This document shows, in pieces, positions 1-7,600 of a stretch of 26,812 nucleotides of DNA (its first letter is position 1; every line of letters starts with the position of its first letter). The notes beneath the pieces were generated by a model that made no database searches, was not told the origin of the DNA, and worked only from the letters and a program-made list of their open reading frames with translations. Source of the stretch: Prolixibacteraceae bacterium UBA5740 (GTDB taxonomy: Bacteria > Bacteroidota > Bacteroidia > Bacteroidales > Prolixibacteraceae); assembly GCA_002419285.1 (NCBI GenBank), contig DIFU01000116.1, positions 1 through 26,812 of the forward strand, in the 5' to 3' direction. Both the position numbers and the translations under genes were made by a program.

Positions 1-1
1 A

Positions 2-1171
2 TTAAAAAAAGCCATGATTAAAGCACTGGGGATTACTGGTGGACTCACATTGCTTTTTGCCCTGATTCCAGGTATTGCCGGAGATTTTGCTGCCCCTTTC
101 GATGGAGCTTATCCCGAATGGCTGTCGGCCGCGATTGTTGAAGACCGGATGGGACTTTTAAGGGCTGATGCTTTCAGGTCATTCCTGTTTATCATTCTGG
201 GGGCACTGACCCTCTTTTTGTGGCACCTGAAAAAAATAAAAAACAGCGTACTTCTGGGCATACTTGGATTTTTGATTCTTGCCGACCTTTGGATGATTGA
301 TAAGAGGTATTTGGGCGATGACCAGTTTGTTACCAAAAGGGAGTCTGCAAATGTCTATCAGACTACCGTTGCAGACATGGAAATTTTAAAGGATAAAGAC
401 CTGAGTTACCGGGTTCTGCCTTTACAAAACCCCTGGCAGGACGCCAGGGCTTCCTATTTTCACAAAAACGTAGGTGGATATCATGCCGCCAAATTACGCC
501 GTTACCAGGAAATGATCGAGCATCATCTGTCACCCGAAATGGAAAGGATGGTCGAAGGCCTGAGTAGCCAGCGAACGACATTCGATGTTTTTACCGGTTT
601 GCCAGCGCTCAATATGCTCAATACCCGGTACATCATTTATGACCTGAACAGTCCGCCTATCCAAAACCCCTATGCTATGGGAAATGCCTGGTTTGCAAGC
701 CAATATCAGATAGTTCCCGACGCGGATGCCGAAATTGAAGCCCTGGCAGGGATCAAACCAGGAATTACCGCATTGATTGACCAGCGATTTGAGGAGCAGG
801 TAAAGGGAAAAACTTTTGTGGTTGATTCAATGGCAACTATCGAACTAACCAGTTACCAACCTAATCGACTGACATACAAATATCAAAGTGAGACCGAACA
901 ACTGGCCTTGTTTTCAGAGATCTACTACCAGGACGGCTGGAAATCGTTCATTGATGGCAAAGAAACTCCACACTTCAGGGCCAACTATATTCTTCGCTCC
1001 ATGATACTCCCTGCCGGAAGCCATGAGGTGGAATTCAGGTTTGAGCCTGATTCATTCTATTTGGGAAATAAGGTTTCCATGGCAGGATCCCTGATCCTGA
1101 TCCTGTTGATTGCTGGTTTCATTTTTATGAATTTCAGACCACGTAAGGGGAATGCCCTGCCAAAGAGCTAA
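2..1171 (+). CDS. YfhO-family integral membrane protein, 3' part only
   Basis: The reading frame is open from the first in-frame codon of the window, so the ATG at 14 is probably internal and the gene is truncated on its 5' side. The visible part has hydrophobic segments near residues 2-22, 53-68 and 79-93 (counting from the ATG at 14), then a long soluble region of about 240 residues, and a last membrane segment just before the C-terminus (SLILILLIAGFIF) followed by a basic tail. This layout, and the late beta-rich part containing YYQDGWKSFIDG, match the C-terminal half of YfhO-type proteins, which are usually around 800 residues. The family is glycosyltransferase-C-like and is tied to cell-envelope sugar modification in Firmicutes; its role in Bacteroidota is poorly defined. 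Assignment to the family is by recognition of the pattern; the biochemical role is unknown. Confidence 0.75.
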   Translation, partial: LKKAMIKALGITGGLTLLFALIPGIAGDFAAPFDGAYPEWLSAAIVEDRMGLLRADAFRSFLFIILGALTLFLWHLKKIKNSVLLGILGFLILADLWMIDKRYLGDDQFVTKRESANVYQTTVADMEILKDKDLSYRVLPLQNPWQDARASYFHKNVGGYHAAKLRRYQEMIEHHLSPEMERMVEGLSSQRTTFDVFTGLPALNMLNTRYIIYDLNSPPIQNPYAMGNAWFASQYQIVPDADAEIEALAGIKPGITALIDQRFEEQVKGKTFVVDSMATIELTSYQPNRLTYKYQSETEQLALFSEIYYQDGWKSFIDGKETPHFRANYILRSMILPAGSHEVEFRFEPDSFYLGNKVSMAGSLILILLIAGFIFMNFRPRKGNALPKS

Positions 1172-1217
1172 ATGGAAAAACCTATCAATATTTTATGCCC
1201 TTTAGCATTTTATAAAC

Positions 1218-1745
1218 ATGGCGAAAAGGCTTAAACCTGAGTTTTTCAAACGGGATGTGTTAGAGGTGGCTCCGGACCTTTTGGGCAAAACACTGGTCAG
1301 AAGATTTTCCGATGGAAGAACGAAACGATTCACCATTACCGAAACAGAAGCATACCGGGGTACCGAAGATCTGGCCTGTCATGCCAGCAAGGGAAGAACC
1401 CCCCGAACGGAAGTGATGTTCAGGGAAGGAGGATTGATATATGTTTATCTCATATATGGCATATACTGGATGCTTAACTTCGTGACAAATGAAGACAATC
1501 ATCCGTCAGCTGTTCTTATCAGGGGTATTGGAGAGGTAACCGGCCCCGGGAAGGTCGGACGATTATTGGAACTGGATAGGAGCTTTTATGGTGAGGAATT
1601 ATATATAAGCGACCGACTGTGGGTTGAGGATGAATCAGATGGCCTTGTAATCCATACGACTCATCCCCGTGTTGGGATTGATTATGCCGGAGATCCCTGG
1701 GTTAGCAAACCCTGGAGGTTCAAAATGAAAAATCCCGGACTATAA
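1218..1745 (+). CDS. DNA-3-methyladenine glycosylase (AAG/MPG family)
   Basis: This 175-residue protein should excise alkylated purines such as 3-methyladenine from DNA and so start base-excision repair in the cytoplasm. The family signature ETEAY is at residues 42-46; by comparison with human AAG, Glu44 matches the catalytic Glu125, Tyr46 matches Tyr127, and His55 (DLACH) matches His136. The block YVYLIYGIYWMLN at 75-87 corresponds to the segment carrying the DNA-intercalating tyrosine, and RGIGEVTGPGKVGRLL (102-117) is the conserved C-terminal region. The length is slightly below the usual 190-200 residues but all core motifs are present. It starts 46 bases after the YfhO-type gene on the same strand and ends inside a terminator hairpin. 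No link to its neighbours is evident; it looks like a housekeeping repair gene. Confidence 0.93.
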   Translation: MAKRLKPEFFKRDVLEVAPDLLGKTLVRRFSDGRTKRFTITETEAYRGTEDLACHASKGRTPRTEVMFREGGLIYVYLIYGIYWMLNFVTNEDNHPSAVLIRGIGEVTGPGKVGRLLELDRSFYGEELYISDRLWVEDESDGLVIHTTHPRVGIDYAGDPWVSKPWRFKMKNPGL

Positions 1746-1765
1746 ATAGTTCCGGGATTTGTTTT
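1730..1765. terminator. Bidirectional intrinsic terminator between convergent genes
   Basis: A 10-bp perfect inverted repeat (1730-1739 with 1751-1760, AAATCCCGGA/TCCGGGATTT) with further pairing in its loop overlaps the last codons and stop of the glycosylase gene. It is followed by GTTTT on the + strand; the opposite side is A-rich, giving a U-rich run for transcripts from the right. It lies about 35 bases beyond the stop of the - strand aromatic operon, so it can end both convergent transcripts. Confidence 0.75.
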
Positions 1766-1800
1766 ATAATAATGAATTCCTTTTAACGCGTATTTCCCAA

Positions 1801-2895
1801 TTAGTTGCCGTTATCCATTATTTCGGTCTGCATCCTTACTGAATCTTCATGGATCAACTGGAACAGAATCTGGGTAAAGGTGCGGTTGAGATTAAGCTTT
1901 TCGCCCAGTTTGATACGGGCATCCATCAATTGGGCCCAACGATTGATCTGCAGGGCAGTTACATTGTGCTCCTTTTTATAGAGACCAATCTCCTTGACAA
2001 TATCCATCCTTGAGGAAAGTACCTCGAGTAATTCGGTATCGAGCGCATCGATTCGGTTACGTAAAACCTCGAGCTGGTTTTCAAATAAAGGATTATCGGC
2101 ACTTTCATGGCGGATAACCAGCCGATCCAGAAGTTTTGCAAGGTCAGCGGGTGTAAGCTGTTGTTCCTTGTCGCTGAGTGCACAGGAAGGATCGATATGC
2201 GATTCAAGCATCAATCCTTCAAGACCCATGTCGAAAGCTTTTTGCGATACTTCATACAGGTACTCCCGTTTTCCGGCAATATGACTGGGATCACAGATAA
2301 TGGGAACCTCCGGCATCATCCTTCGTAACTCGATGACTGTTTGCCAGTTGGGATAGTTCCGGTACTTGGTCTCACTGAAAGGGGTAAATCCACGATGGAT
2401 GGCGACAATGTTCCTTATGCCTGCCTGGTATATTCTTTCGATGGCACCCATCCAGAGCTGGACATCAGGATTCACCGGGTTTTTGACCATGATTACGGCA
2501 TTGGAACCCTTCACTACATCAGCGATTTCCTGCACAACAAAAGGACTTGCAGTTGAGCGGGCGCCAATCCAAAGTACATCGATCCCTTCCTTTAATGCCT
2601 CTTCGGTGTGTTGGGCGTTTGCCACCTCAGTTCCAACCGGCAGTCCGGTTTCTTCCCTGACCATCCTAAGCCATTTTAAGCCTATGGATCCAATGCCTTC
2701 AAAGCTACCGGGGCGGGTGCGGGGTTTCCAGACACCTCCACGATAAATAAATACACGATGGTCCTTTGCCAGCAGTCTGGCAGTCGACAATGCCTGTTCC
2801 TCACTTTCAAGGCTGCAGGGACCTGCGATCAGAAGCGGATTGTTGATTTGTGGCAACCACTCCTTTATCGGGTTGATTTCTAATTTTCTTTCCAT
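1801..2895 (-). CDS. Bifunctional DAHP synthase / chorismate mutase (type II)
   Basis: The 364-residue protein fuses two shikimate-pathway activities. Residues about 1-265 are a DAHP synthase of the KDO8P-synthase-like (type I beta) kind, which condenses phosphoenolpyruvate with erythrose 4-phosphate: GPCSLES at 25-31, WKPRTRPGSF at 56-65, and a late DPSHIAGKR block. Residues about 270-358 are an all-helical AroQ-type chorismate mutase, with LRNRIDALDTELLEVLSSR as the typical first helix, turning chorismate into prephenate. The fusion is common in Bacteroidota, where the mutase domain is known or thought to give allosteric control of the synthase. The start ATG lies one base after the prephenate dehydrogenase stop, so the two genes are co-transcribed and probably translationally coupled. 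Expression should be governed by the leader attenuator upstream of the first gene. Confidence 0.95.
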   Translation of the reverse strand: MERKLEINPIKEWLPQINNPLLIAGPCSLESEEQALSTARLLAKDHRVFIYRGGVWKPRTRPGSFEGIGSIGLKWLRMVREETGLPVGTEVANAQHTEEALKEGIDVLWIGARSTASPFVVQEIADVVKGSNAVIMVKNPVNPDVQLWMGAIERIYQAGIRNIVAIHRGFTPFSETKYRNYPNWQTVIELRRMMPEVPIICDPSHIAGKREYLYEVSQKAFDMGLEGLMLESHIDPSCALSDKEQQLTPADLAKLLDRLVIRHESADNPLFENQLEVLRNRIDALDTELLEVLSSRMDIVKEIGLYKKEHNVTALQINRWAQLMDARIKLGEKLNLNRTFTQILFQLIHEDSVRMQTEIMDNGN

Positions 2896-2896
2896 T

Positions 2897-3793
2897 TTAT
2901 CGGGTATAATATTTTATAATCGTTTCTTCATTCTTCCTGAGCTGCGGATTTTGCTTATCCAGGATGCCCCGTATATGGTTGGCGCTGGTGATCAGCTTTT
3001 CAAGCTGCGGACTGTCCTTATTGACAATGGCATCCCTGAATTGTTCAAGGTGTTTGATATAAACATTCAAAGATTCTTTCATATAATCGCTGTTTTGCTC
3101 AAAAATGGGCTGCCACATCGAAACAGAACTTTTCGCCAGGCGTACGGTAGAATTAAACCCCCCACTTGCCAAATCAAAAATAATGTTCCGGTCGGCCTTG
3201 TCCTGAACTGCATTTGCCAGAGCAAAAGCAACAGCATGTGGCAGATGTGAAACAAAAGCCGTGGAGTGATCCTGTTCATCGGATGACATATAAGCGATAT
3301 TCATACCCAGCGCATAGAACATTTTTTCGACCAATGCCAGATGCTGCGGGCCACTTTTCTCCTGATCACAGACGATGGCAATTTTGCCCTGGAACAGGTT
3401 TTCAAGTGCAGCTTCTGGACCAGAGTTCTCGGTACCAGCCATAGGGTGAGCCGGAACATAATTCCGTCGCCTGGGATGGAGTTCAACTGATTCGGTCACA
3501 ACCCTTTTCGTTGATCCCATATCGGTAACCGTGGTGAAAGACTCAATTTGGTCAAGGATCACAGGAAGTATCTGAAGTGTGATATCTACCGGCGTTGATA
3601 CAATCACCAGATCAGAATTCCGAAGTCCCTCCTCCAGGGAAACTGACTGGTCAACCAATCCAAGCTGAACTGCTGCATTTGCATTTTCAGGAAGAGTCTC
3701 AACGCCACGTATTTCAGTGGCAAAACCACTCTTTCTCAAGTCCTTTGCAATAGACCCTCCAATAAGTCCAAGTCCTATAATCGTAATTTTCAT
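2897..3793 (-). CDS. tyrA: Prephenate dehydrogenase
   Basis: This 298-residue cytoplasmic enzyme converts prephenate to 4-hydroxyphenylpyruvate with NAD(P), the committed step to tyrosine. It begins with a Rossmann dinucleotide-binding motif (GLGLIGGS, residues 7-14), then TDMGSTK near 90, the catalytic-site block HPMAGTENSG, and SHLPHAVAFALANA in the helical C-terminal dimerisation domain. I chose the ATG at 3793 (MKITIIG) because it starts right at the first beta strand; a TTG two codons earlier (3799) is possible but unlikely. No ACT regulatory domain is visible. The gene is first in a two-gene operon with the DAHP synthase/chorismate mutase fusion and lies 13 bases after the U-run of an attenuator terminator. 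The mutase product of the second gene is the substrate of this enzyme. Confidence 0.95.
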   Translation of the reverse strand: MKITIIGLGLIGGSIAKDLRKSGFATEIRGVETLPENANAAVQLGLVDQSVSLEEGLRNSDLVIVSTPVDITLQILPVILDQIESFTTVTDMGSTKRVVTESVELHPRRRNYVPAHPMAGTENSGPEAALENLFQGKIAIVCDQEKSGPQHLALVEKMFYALGMNIAYMSSDEQDHSTAFVSHLPHAVAFALANAVQDKADRNIIFDLASGGFNSTVRLAKSSVSMWQPIFEQNSDYMKESLNVYIKHLEQFRDAIVNKDSPQLEKLITSANHIRGILDKQNPQLRKNEETIIKYYTR

Positions 3794-3806
3794 ATCCAAC
3801 AGTCAT

Positions 3807-3835
3807 AAAAAAAGGCCCCGGTTACTACCGGGACC
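3807..3835 (-). terminator. Attenuator terminator of the aromatic operon (segments 3:4)
   Basis: On the - strand, GGTCCCGGT (3835-3827), a 4-base loop AGTA (3826-3823) and ACCGGGGCC (3822-3814) form a 9-bp stem with one G-U pair, extendable by two A-U pairs, followed at once by seven T (3813-3807). This is a strong intrinsic terminator placed between the leader peptide stop and the prephenate dehydrogenase start, where it would only make sense as a regulated stop. Its 5' arm is also the partner of the antiterminator arm at 3880-3889. Confidence 0.93.
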
Positions 3836-3889
3836 TTCTGATTAAGTATCTTCTGACTGCACACAACAACTTAGATTCCGGTCCCGGTA
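3826..3889 (-). promoter_or_regulatory. Antiterminator pairing (segments 2:3) of the aromatic attenuator
   Basis: On the - strand TACCGGGACC (3889-3880) is a perfect 10-base complement of GGTCCCGGTA (3835-3826). The second arm includes the 5' arm of the terminator, so the two structures exclude each other. The first arm lies inside the last codons of the leader peptide gene, 7 to 16 bases before its stop codon, and would be covered by a ribosome terminating there. A ribosome stalled earlier at most of the aromatic codons would leave it free. No earlier segment that could sequester it (a classical 1:2 stem) is evident. Confidence 0.88.
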
Positions 3890-3945
3890 TTTGAGCCGAT
3901 ATAATAAAACCAGAAATAAAAAGAGTTGAGTACAGTGTTGTTCAT
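3871..3945 (-). CDS. Aromatic leader peptide, 24 residues, transcription attenuator
   Basis: A short reading frame on the - strand starts with ATG at 3945-3943 and stops with TAA at 3873-3871. Its residues 9-15 are FYFWFYY: three Phe, three Tyr and one Trp codon in a row. Such a run is the hallmark of leader peptides that sense charged tRNA in amino acid biosynthetic operons (compare trp and phe leaders of enterobacteria). It sits just after a TAnnTTTG promoter box and just before an antiterminator/terminator pair and the prephenate dehydrogenase gene. Inferred action: shortage of charged Phe-, Tyr- or Trp-tRNA stalls the ribosome, frees the antiterminator arm and lets transcription enter the operon; full translation masks that arm and transcription stops. 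No strong Shine-Dalgarno is visible, as usual in this phylum. The peptide itself probably has no further function. Confidence 0.9.
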   Translation of the reverse strand: MNNTVLNSFYFWFYYIGSNTGTGI

Positions 3946-3963
3946 TGTCTTTCAATTTGGATG

Positions 3964-3971
3964 CAAATATA
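3964..3971 (-). promoter_or_regulatory. Promoter -7 box (TATATTTG) of the aromatic operon
   Basis: On the - strand TATATTTG matches the Bacteroidota -7 consensus TAnnTTTG exactly and ends 18 bases before the leader peptide ATG, so the transcript would begin with a very short untranslated leader. No convincing -33 TTG box was seen at the expected distance, so only half the promoter is supported by consensus. Confidence 0.65.
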
Positions 3972-4628
3972 GATTAAAAATAACGTTTTGACATTTTTGG
4001 ATGAAAAATTATTGAAATTAATTACAGTTGATTCATCCAAGGGTTGACCAGATCACTAATGCCTATTAGAATATGCGCTTCTTTCAATGAAAAATTGTAC
4101 CCAATGCAGCTCATTTAGCTGAAACATGAAACGATTATCTGATATACTGACGAATTGAGGTTGGAATAATAGAGAGAGACCCTTTTGCCATGATTGAATA
4201 CCATTTTTAATTTGAAATGCCCCAACAGAATATATTCAGTTCGACCATCACACTGTTCTGTTCTATTATTTCATTTGTATTTATTAATTATTAAATTCGT
4301 AAAGTATTTGGGTTATCAAGCAATAATGAATATTCAAAATATCAATAAGAGTATACAAAACGTAAAACTTACAAATAGAACATTCACTATATCAAGTGTT
4401 TCTGTTAAAGTTACAGGTAGGGTGAATCAGGAATGAAAAAAATTCACTAAATTGACAGAGTATTTTTGACTTTTAAAAGCAGGTAAAAAACCTTAAAAAC
4501 CTAATTCTGAGCCAATGAAAAGTGAATTATTCGTTGATATTTTCAGTAAAAAATATGATATTTGATACCCACATGAACTAAAACTAACAAAATTGATTGA
4601 TAAAATAATTTCATCACCTTTAAAACTA
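3972..4628. other. AT-rich intergenic region with no convincing gene
   Basis: This stretch of about 650 bases is clearly richer in A and T than the flanking genes. A + strand frame at 4194-4436 (80 codons) has no recognisable domain and biased composition, and I do not call it. Small imperfect inverted repeats occur (for example GCAGCT/AGCTG near 4105-4120 and AACAGAA/TTCTGTT around 4225-4262) but none has the form of a known RNA. Promoter-like boxes occur at 4461-4468 (TATTTTTG) and 4534-4564. The region most likely holds the divergent control sequences of the aromatic operon and the secreted-protein gene. Confidence 0.6.
4534..4564 (+). promoter_or_regulatory. Candidate promoter of the T9SS cargo protein gene
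   Basis: TTG (4534-4536), 20 bases of spacer and GATATTTG (4557-4564) resemble the Bacteroidota -33/-7 promoter (TTG and TAnnTTTG), with one mismatch in the -7 box. It would give a 5' untranslated region of about 60 bases before the ATG at 4635. A second box that fits TAnnTTTG exactly (TATTTTTG, 4461-4468) lies further upstream but lacks a matching -33 element. Confidence 0.45.
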
Positions 4629-4634
4629 ATGATT

Positions 4635-7600
4635 ATGAAACAAAAGTTACTTCTTCTTTTATTGTTAATCTCCGGCATGCTTTCCGCACAGGAGCCCTAT
4701 CGGAACCTTATCTTTACAGAGGTAAGGATGGATGATGCCCGATGGACCTATGCCGAAATCACAAACATGGGGAACAAGGACGTAAACCTTTCTGAATTCG
4801 AATTGGGTTCAGTAGGTCCATGGACCCAACCTTGGGCTGTAGCAGAAAATGAAAAACTGAGACTTCCCAACAAGGTCCTGAAGCCGGGAGAATCTTTCCT
4901 GATTGCCTCCATTGACGACATCCCATTCCAGATGTCTGTTTTCGATCCTGAAAGATGGCTCGGAAGAAGAACAGCCACCTACGAAATGATGGAAAAGGCT
5001 GACCTTCAGCTTCATATTCCAAACGCAGAGTGGGGCAGTTATCCAGCATACGATAGTGTTAGCGTAGGCTATAATGCACTTCTTTCGTGGAGTGGAAGAA
5101 ACGTATTTTATTTAATGCACTATTTCACCGAAGGAGACTCCGCTGTTGTCGATGCGGTAAATGCAATCTTTACATCAGAATCATCACCTTTCAAGGTAGA
5201 TGGTCCAAGTGATGCAGCCGGTGTCACAGGTGCTACCGGAAACAGGATTTTGGTCCGCAAGTTTTCCGTAACCCAGGGAACCGGTGATGACCTGGATTCA
5301 TGGACCAGGGTAGCCGGTATCGATATCGCCGATTCAGAATGGCTTCCATTGCGCTATCCTCAAGGAGGACCCTGGGGTGTACCTCACAGAAGGGAATTCT
5401 GGACCATAGGGAACCATGGTAACTTTACCCTGACAGCTGAATCATTAAAGTCAAAAAATTCAAAGGTTCAGGTTGATTTTAACAACAGTACGATTACCGT
5501 TCCTTATGGTACCCGTAATCTCTGGAACATCATGGATAATTTTGAATATGCCGATGGTCTGGCCTGGTTCTATAGCTATTCTGCCGAAAAGGCTGACTCT
5601 GCATTTACTTCAGCACGTACCAACGACACACTCTCTGTTTATGCCGTTGGAAATACATTGCAGACCAAACACTTCAAGATTATTGCACAACCTTCCACCG
5701 AAGCTGACAATACCATCCTTCCCAAAGTGGTTTTAAACTACAACAGTGCCAGGTACCGGAATACATACATGAGTACCGGAACCATTTTCGAGGTTAAGCC
5801 AGGATTGGCAATGGATACCATCATGTCCGGCAACTATGTATTTGGTATTCCCTATGCCACCCGTATCGATACCGTCATGAAATACATGGAAATTCCTTCG
5901 CAGGCAACTGCATCAATCGTCTTTGTGGATGGCATGGAAAGACCTGACCTGAAAAACGGTGACAAACTGAAAGTGACAGCCGGAAATGGTGCCGTGAGAG
6001 AATACTTTATCAAGATACAGGACTTCATTCCCAGCCATAATGCCAACCTAAGTGCAATCACATGGCCAGATATACCGGATGCTGAATATTATAAAGGATT
6101 ATTTAACTGGAAAGGGGATACCATTCCGAACTTTGATCCGGCCACCACTAGTTACCTGGTAAATCTCACTTCCGATATCACCAATGTCCCTGCATTGGTT
6201 CCGCTAACCCAGGCACTGAATACAAGGGTAGAAGTGGAAAGGGCCAAAAACCTTACCGGCACCGTGGCTGACCGTACTGCAACCTTTATTGCCACGGCAC
6301 AGGATGACACCACCCACGTTACCTATAAAGTTGTATTCAACAGGGAAAAAGATGTTGCCAATATCCAGCCATGGCCAGGAGAACCTTTTATCTCCCAGTT
6401 CTCATTCCGTGAAAGATGGGCCAACAACTATATTGAGCTGGTTAACCCAGGAACCGAAATAATGGATATGTCCAACTATATGCTGGTCAGGGGCGGCGAC
6501 AATCCTGCAGCTGTCATAACATGGTATACCGGTGTAGACGAATGGGCCGACCGTTTCAATAAATATATTCCCGGATATAAATGGGTAGACGACGCCAACT
6601 GGCAGGTTCAACCCGCAATTGCGGTTCAGGATTTTGGCAGGAACCCGATGGTGGCGCCAGGAGATGTATTTGTCATGGCTTATGCGGATAATGCCGAAAC
6701 CATGGGTTGGAACAGTCACTGGATTGATCCGGAAGTGGATATCAACCTGCGTAGAAATCCCTGGAATGAAACCATCGGAGGAGACAACGCCGTTGGAGGT
6801 TGGTTAAATGCCACTTATTACCTCTTCAAAATCACAAATGACTCAATCAAGGCTGGTCTGAAACCTGCCAGCGACCCCAATGACTTTGAAATACTTGACG
6901 TATGGGGTAATGGTGACTGGTCGAACTGGGTAGTTGCAGGATCTAATGTTGACCAGGTTCAGGTATTCTACCGTAAACCACATATTTACAAAGGCAATAC
7001 CGAATTTGGCGGGTCCTTTGGTACCAACAAGGAAGATTCAGAATGGATCATGCGTGACCGTGCCTACTGGGCAACCCAGGGTTATGGTTGGCCAAGGGAT
7101 GTAGAAATGACCGCATCCGGTCTTGGTGTCCATTCCATGAATGAGGTAACGATGTATAAATCCACCGTTGCATCCAATGAATATAAAGTCAGTGAAGGTT
7201 ACTCCATGGAAGAAACCATTCGTGGCGTAAGGCAGGGTACCACCGTTGCCGATTTTCTCTCCCGGATTTTCAAGGCTGATCCTGGACAAACGCTTACCCT
7301 GAAGAGTGCCGCAAACGGAAATGCACTGGGTATGTCGGCCGTCCTTAATGATGGAGATTTCTTGCAAGTCATGTCAGCCGACAGCACCAATACCTCACAG
7401 TATACCCTTAACGTAACTGAAAGAGGATTAAGCAATAATGCCTTCCTGACTTCTGACGTATATTTTATCAGTACACAGCTTACCACTGGTGGAATTTACC
7501 TCATTCCGCAAGGTACGCTCCTGAGTGAAGTCGTTGCCAATGTGACTGTACCTGAAGGTGCCACCTTGACAGTCGTTGATGAAAATGACGCATGGGTTTC

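Noticed and set aside
1172..1234. 20-codon frame between the YfhO-type gene and the glycosylase gene
   Set aside because: It overlaps the glycosylase start, has no residue run suggesting a leader peptide, and no terminator or antiterminator follows it.
3793..3799. TTG start at 3799 for prephenate dehydrogenase
   Set aside because: It adds only two residues before an ATG that directly precedes the Rossmann fold; ATG 3793 is the simpler choice.
4194..4436. 80-codon + strand reading frame in the AT-rich gap
   Set aside because: No recognisable domain, skewed composition, no ribosome or promoter context that fits, and its neighbourhood reads as non-coding. An internal ATG at 4326 gives only 36 residues.
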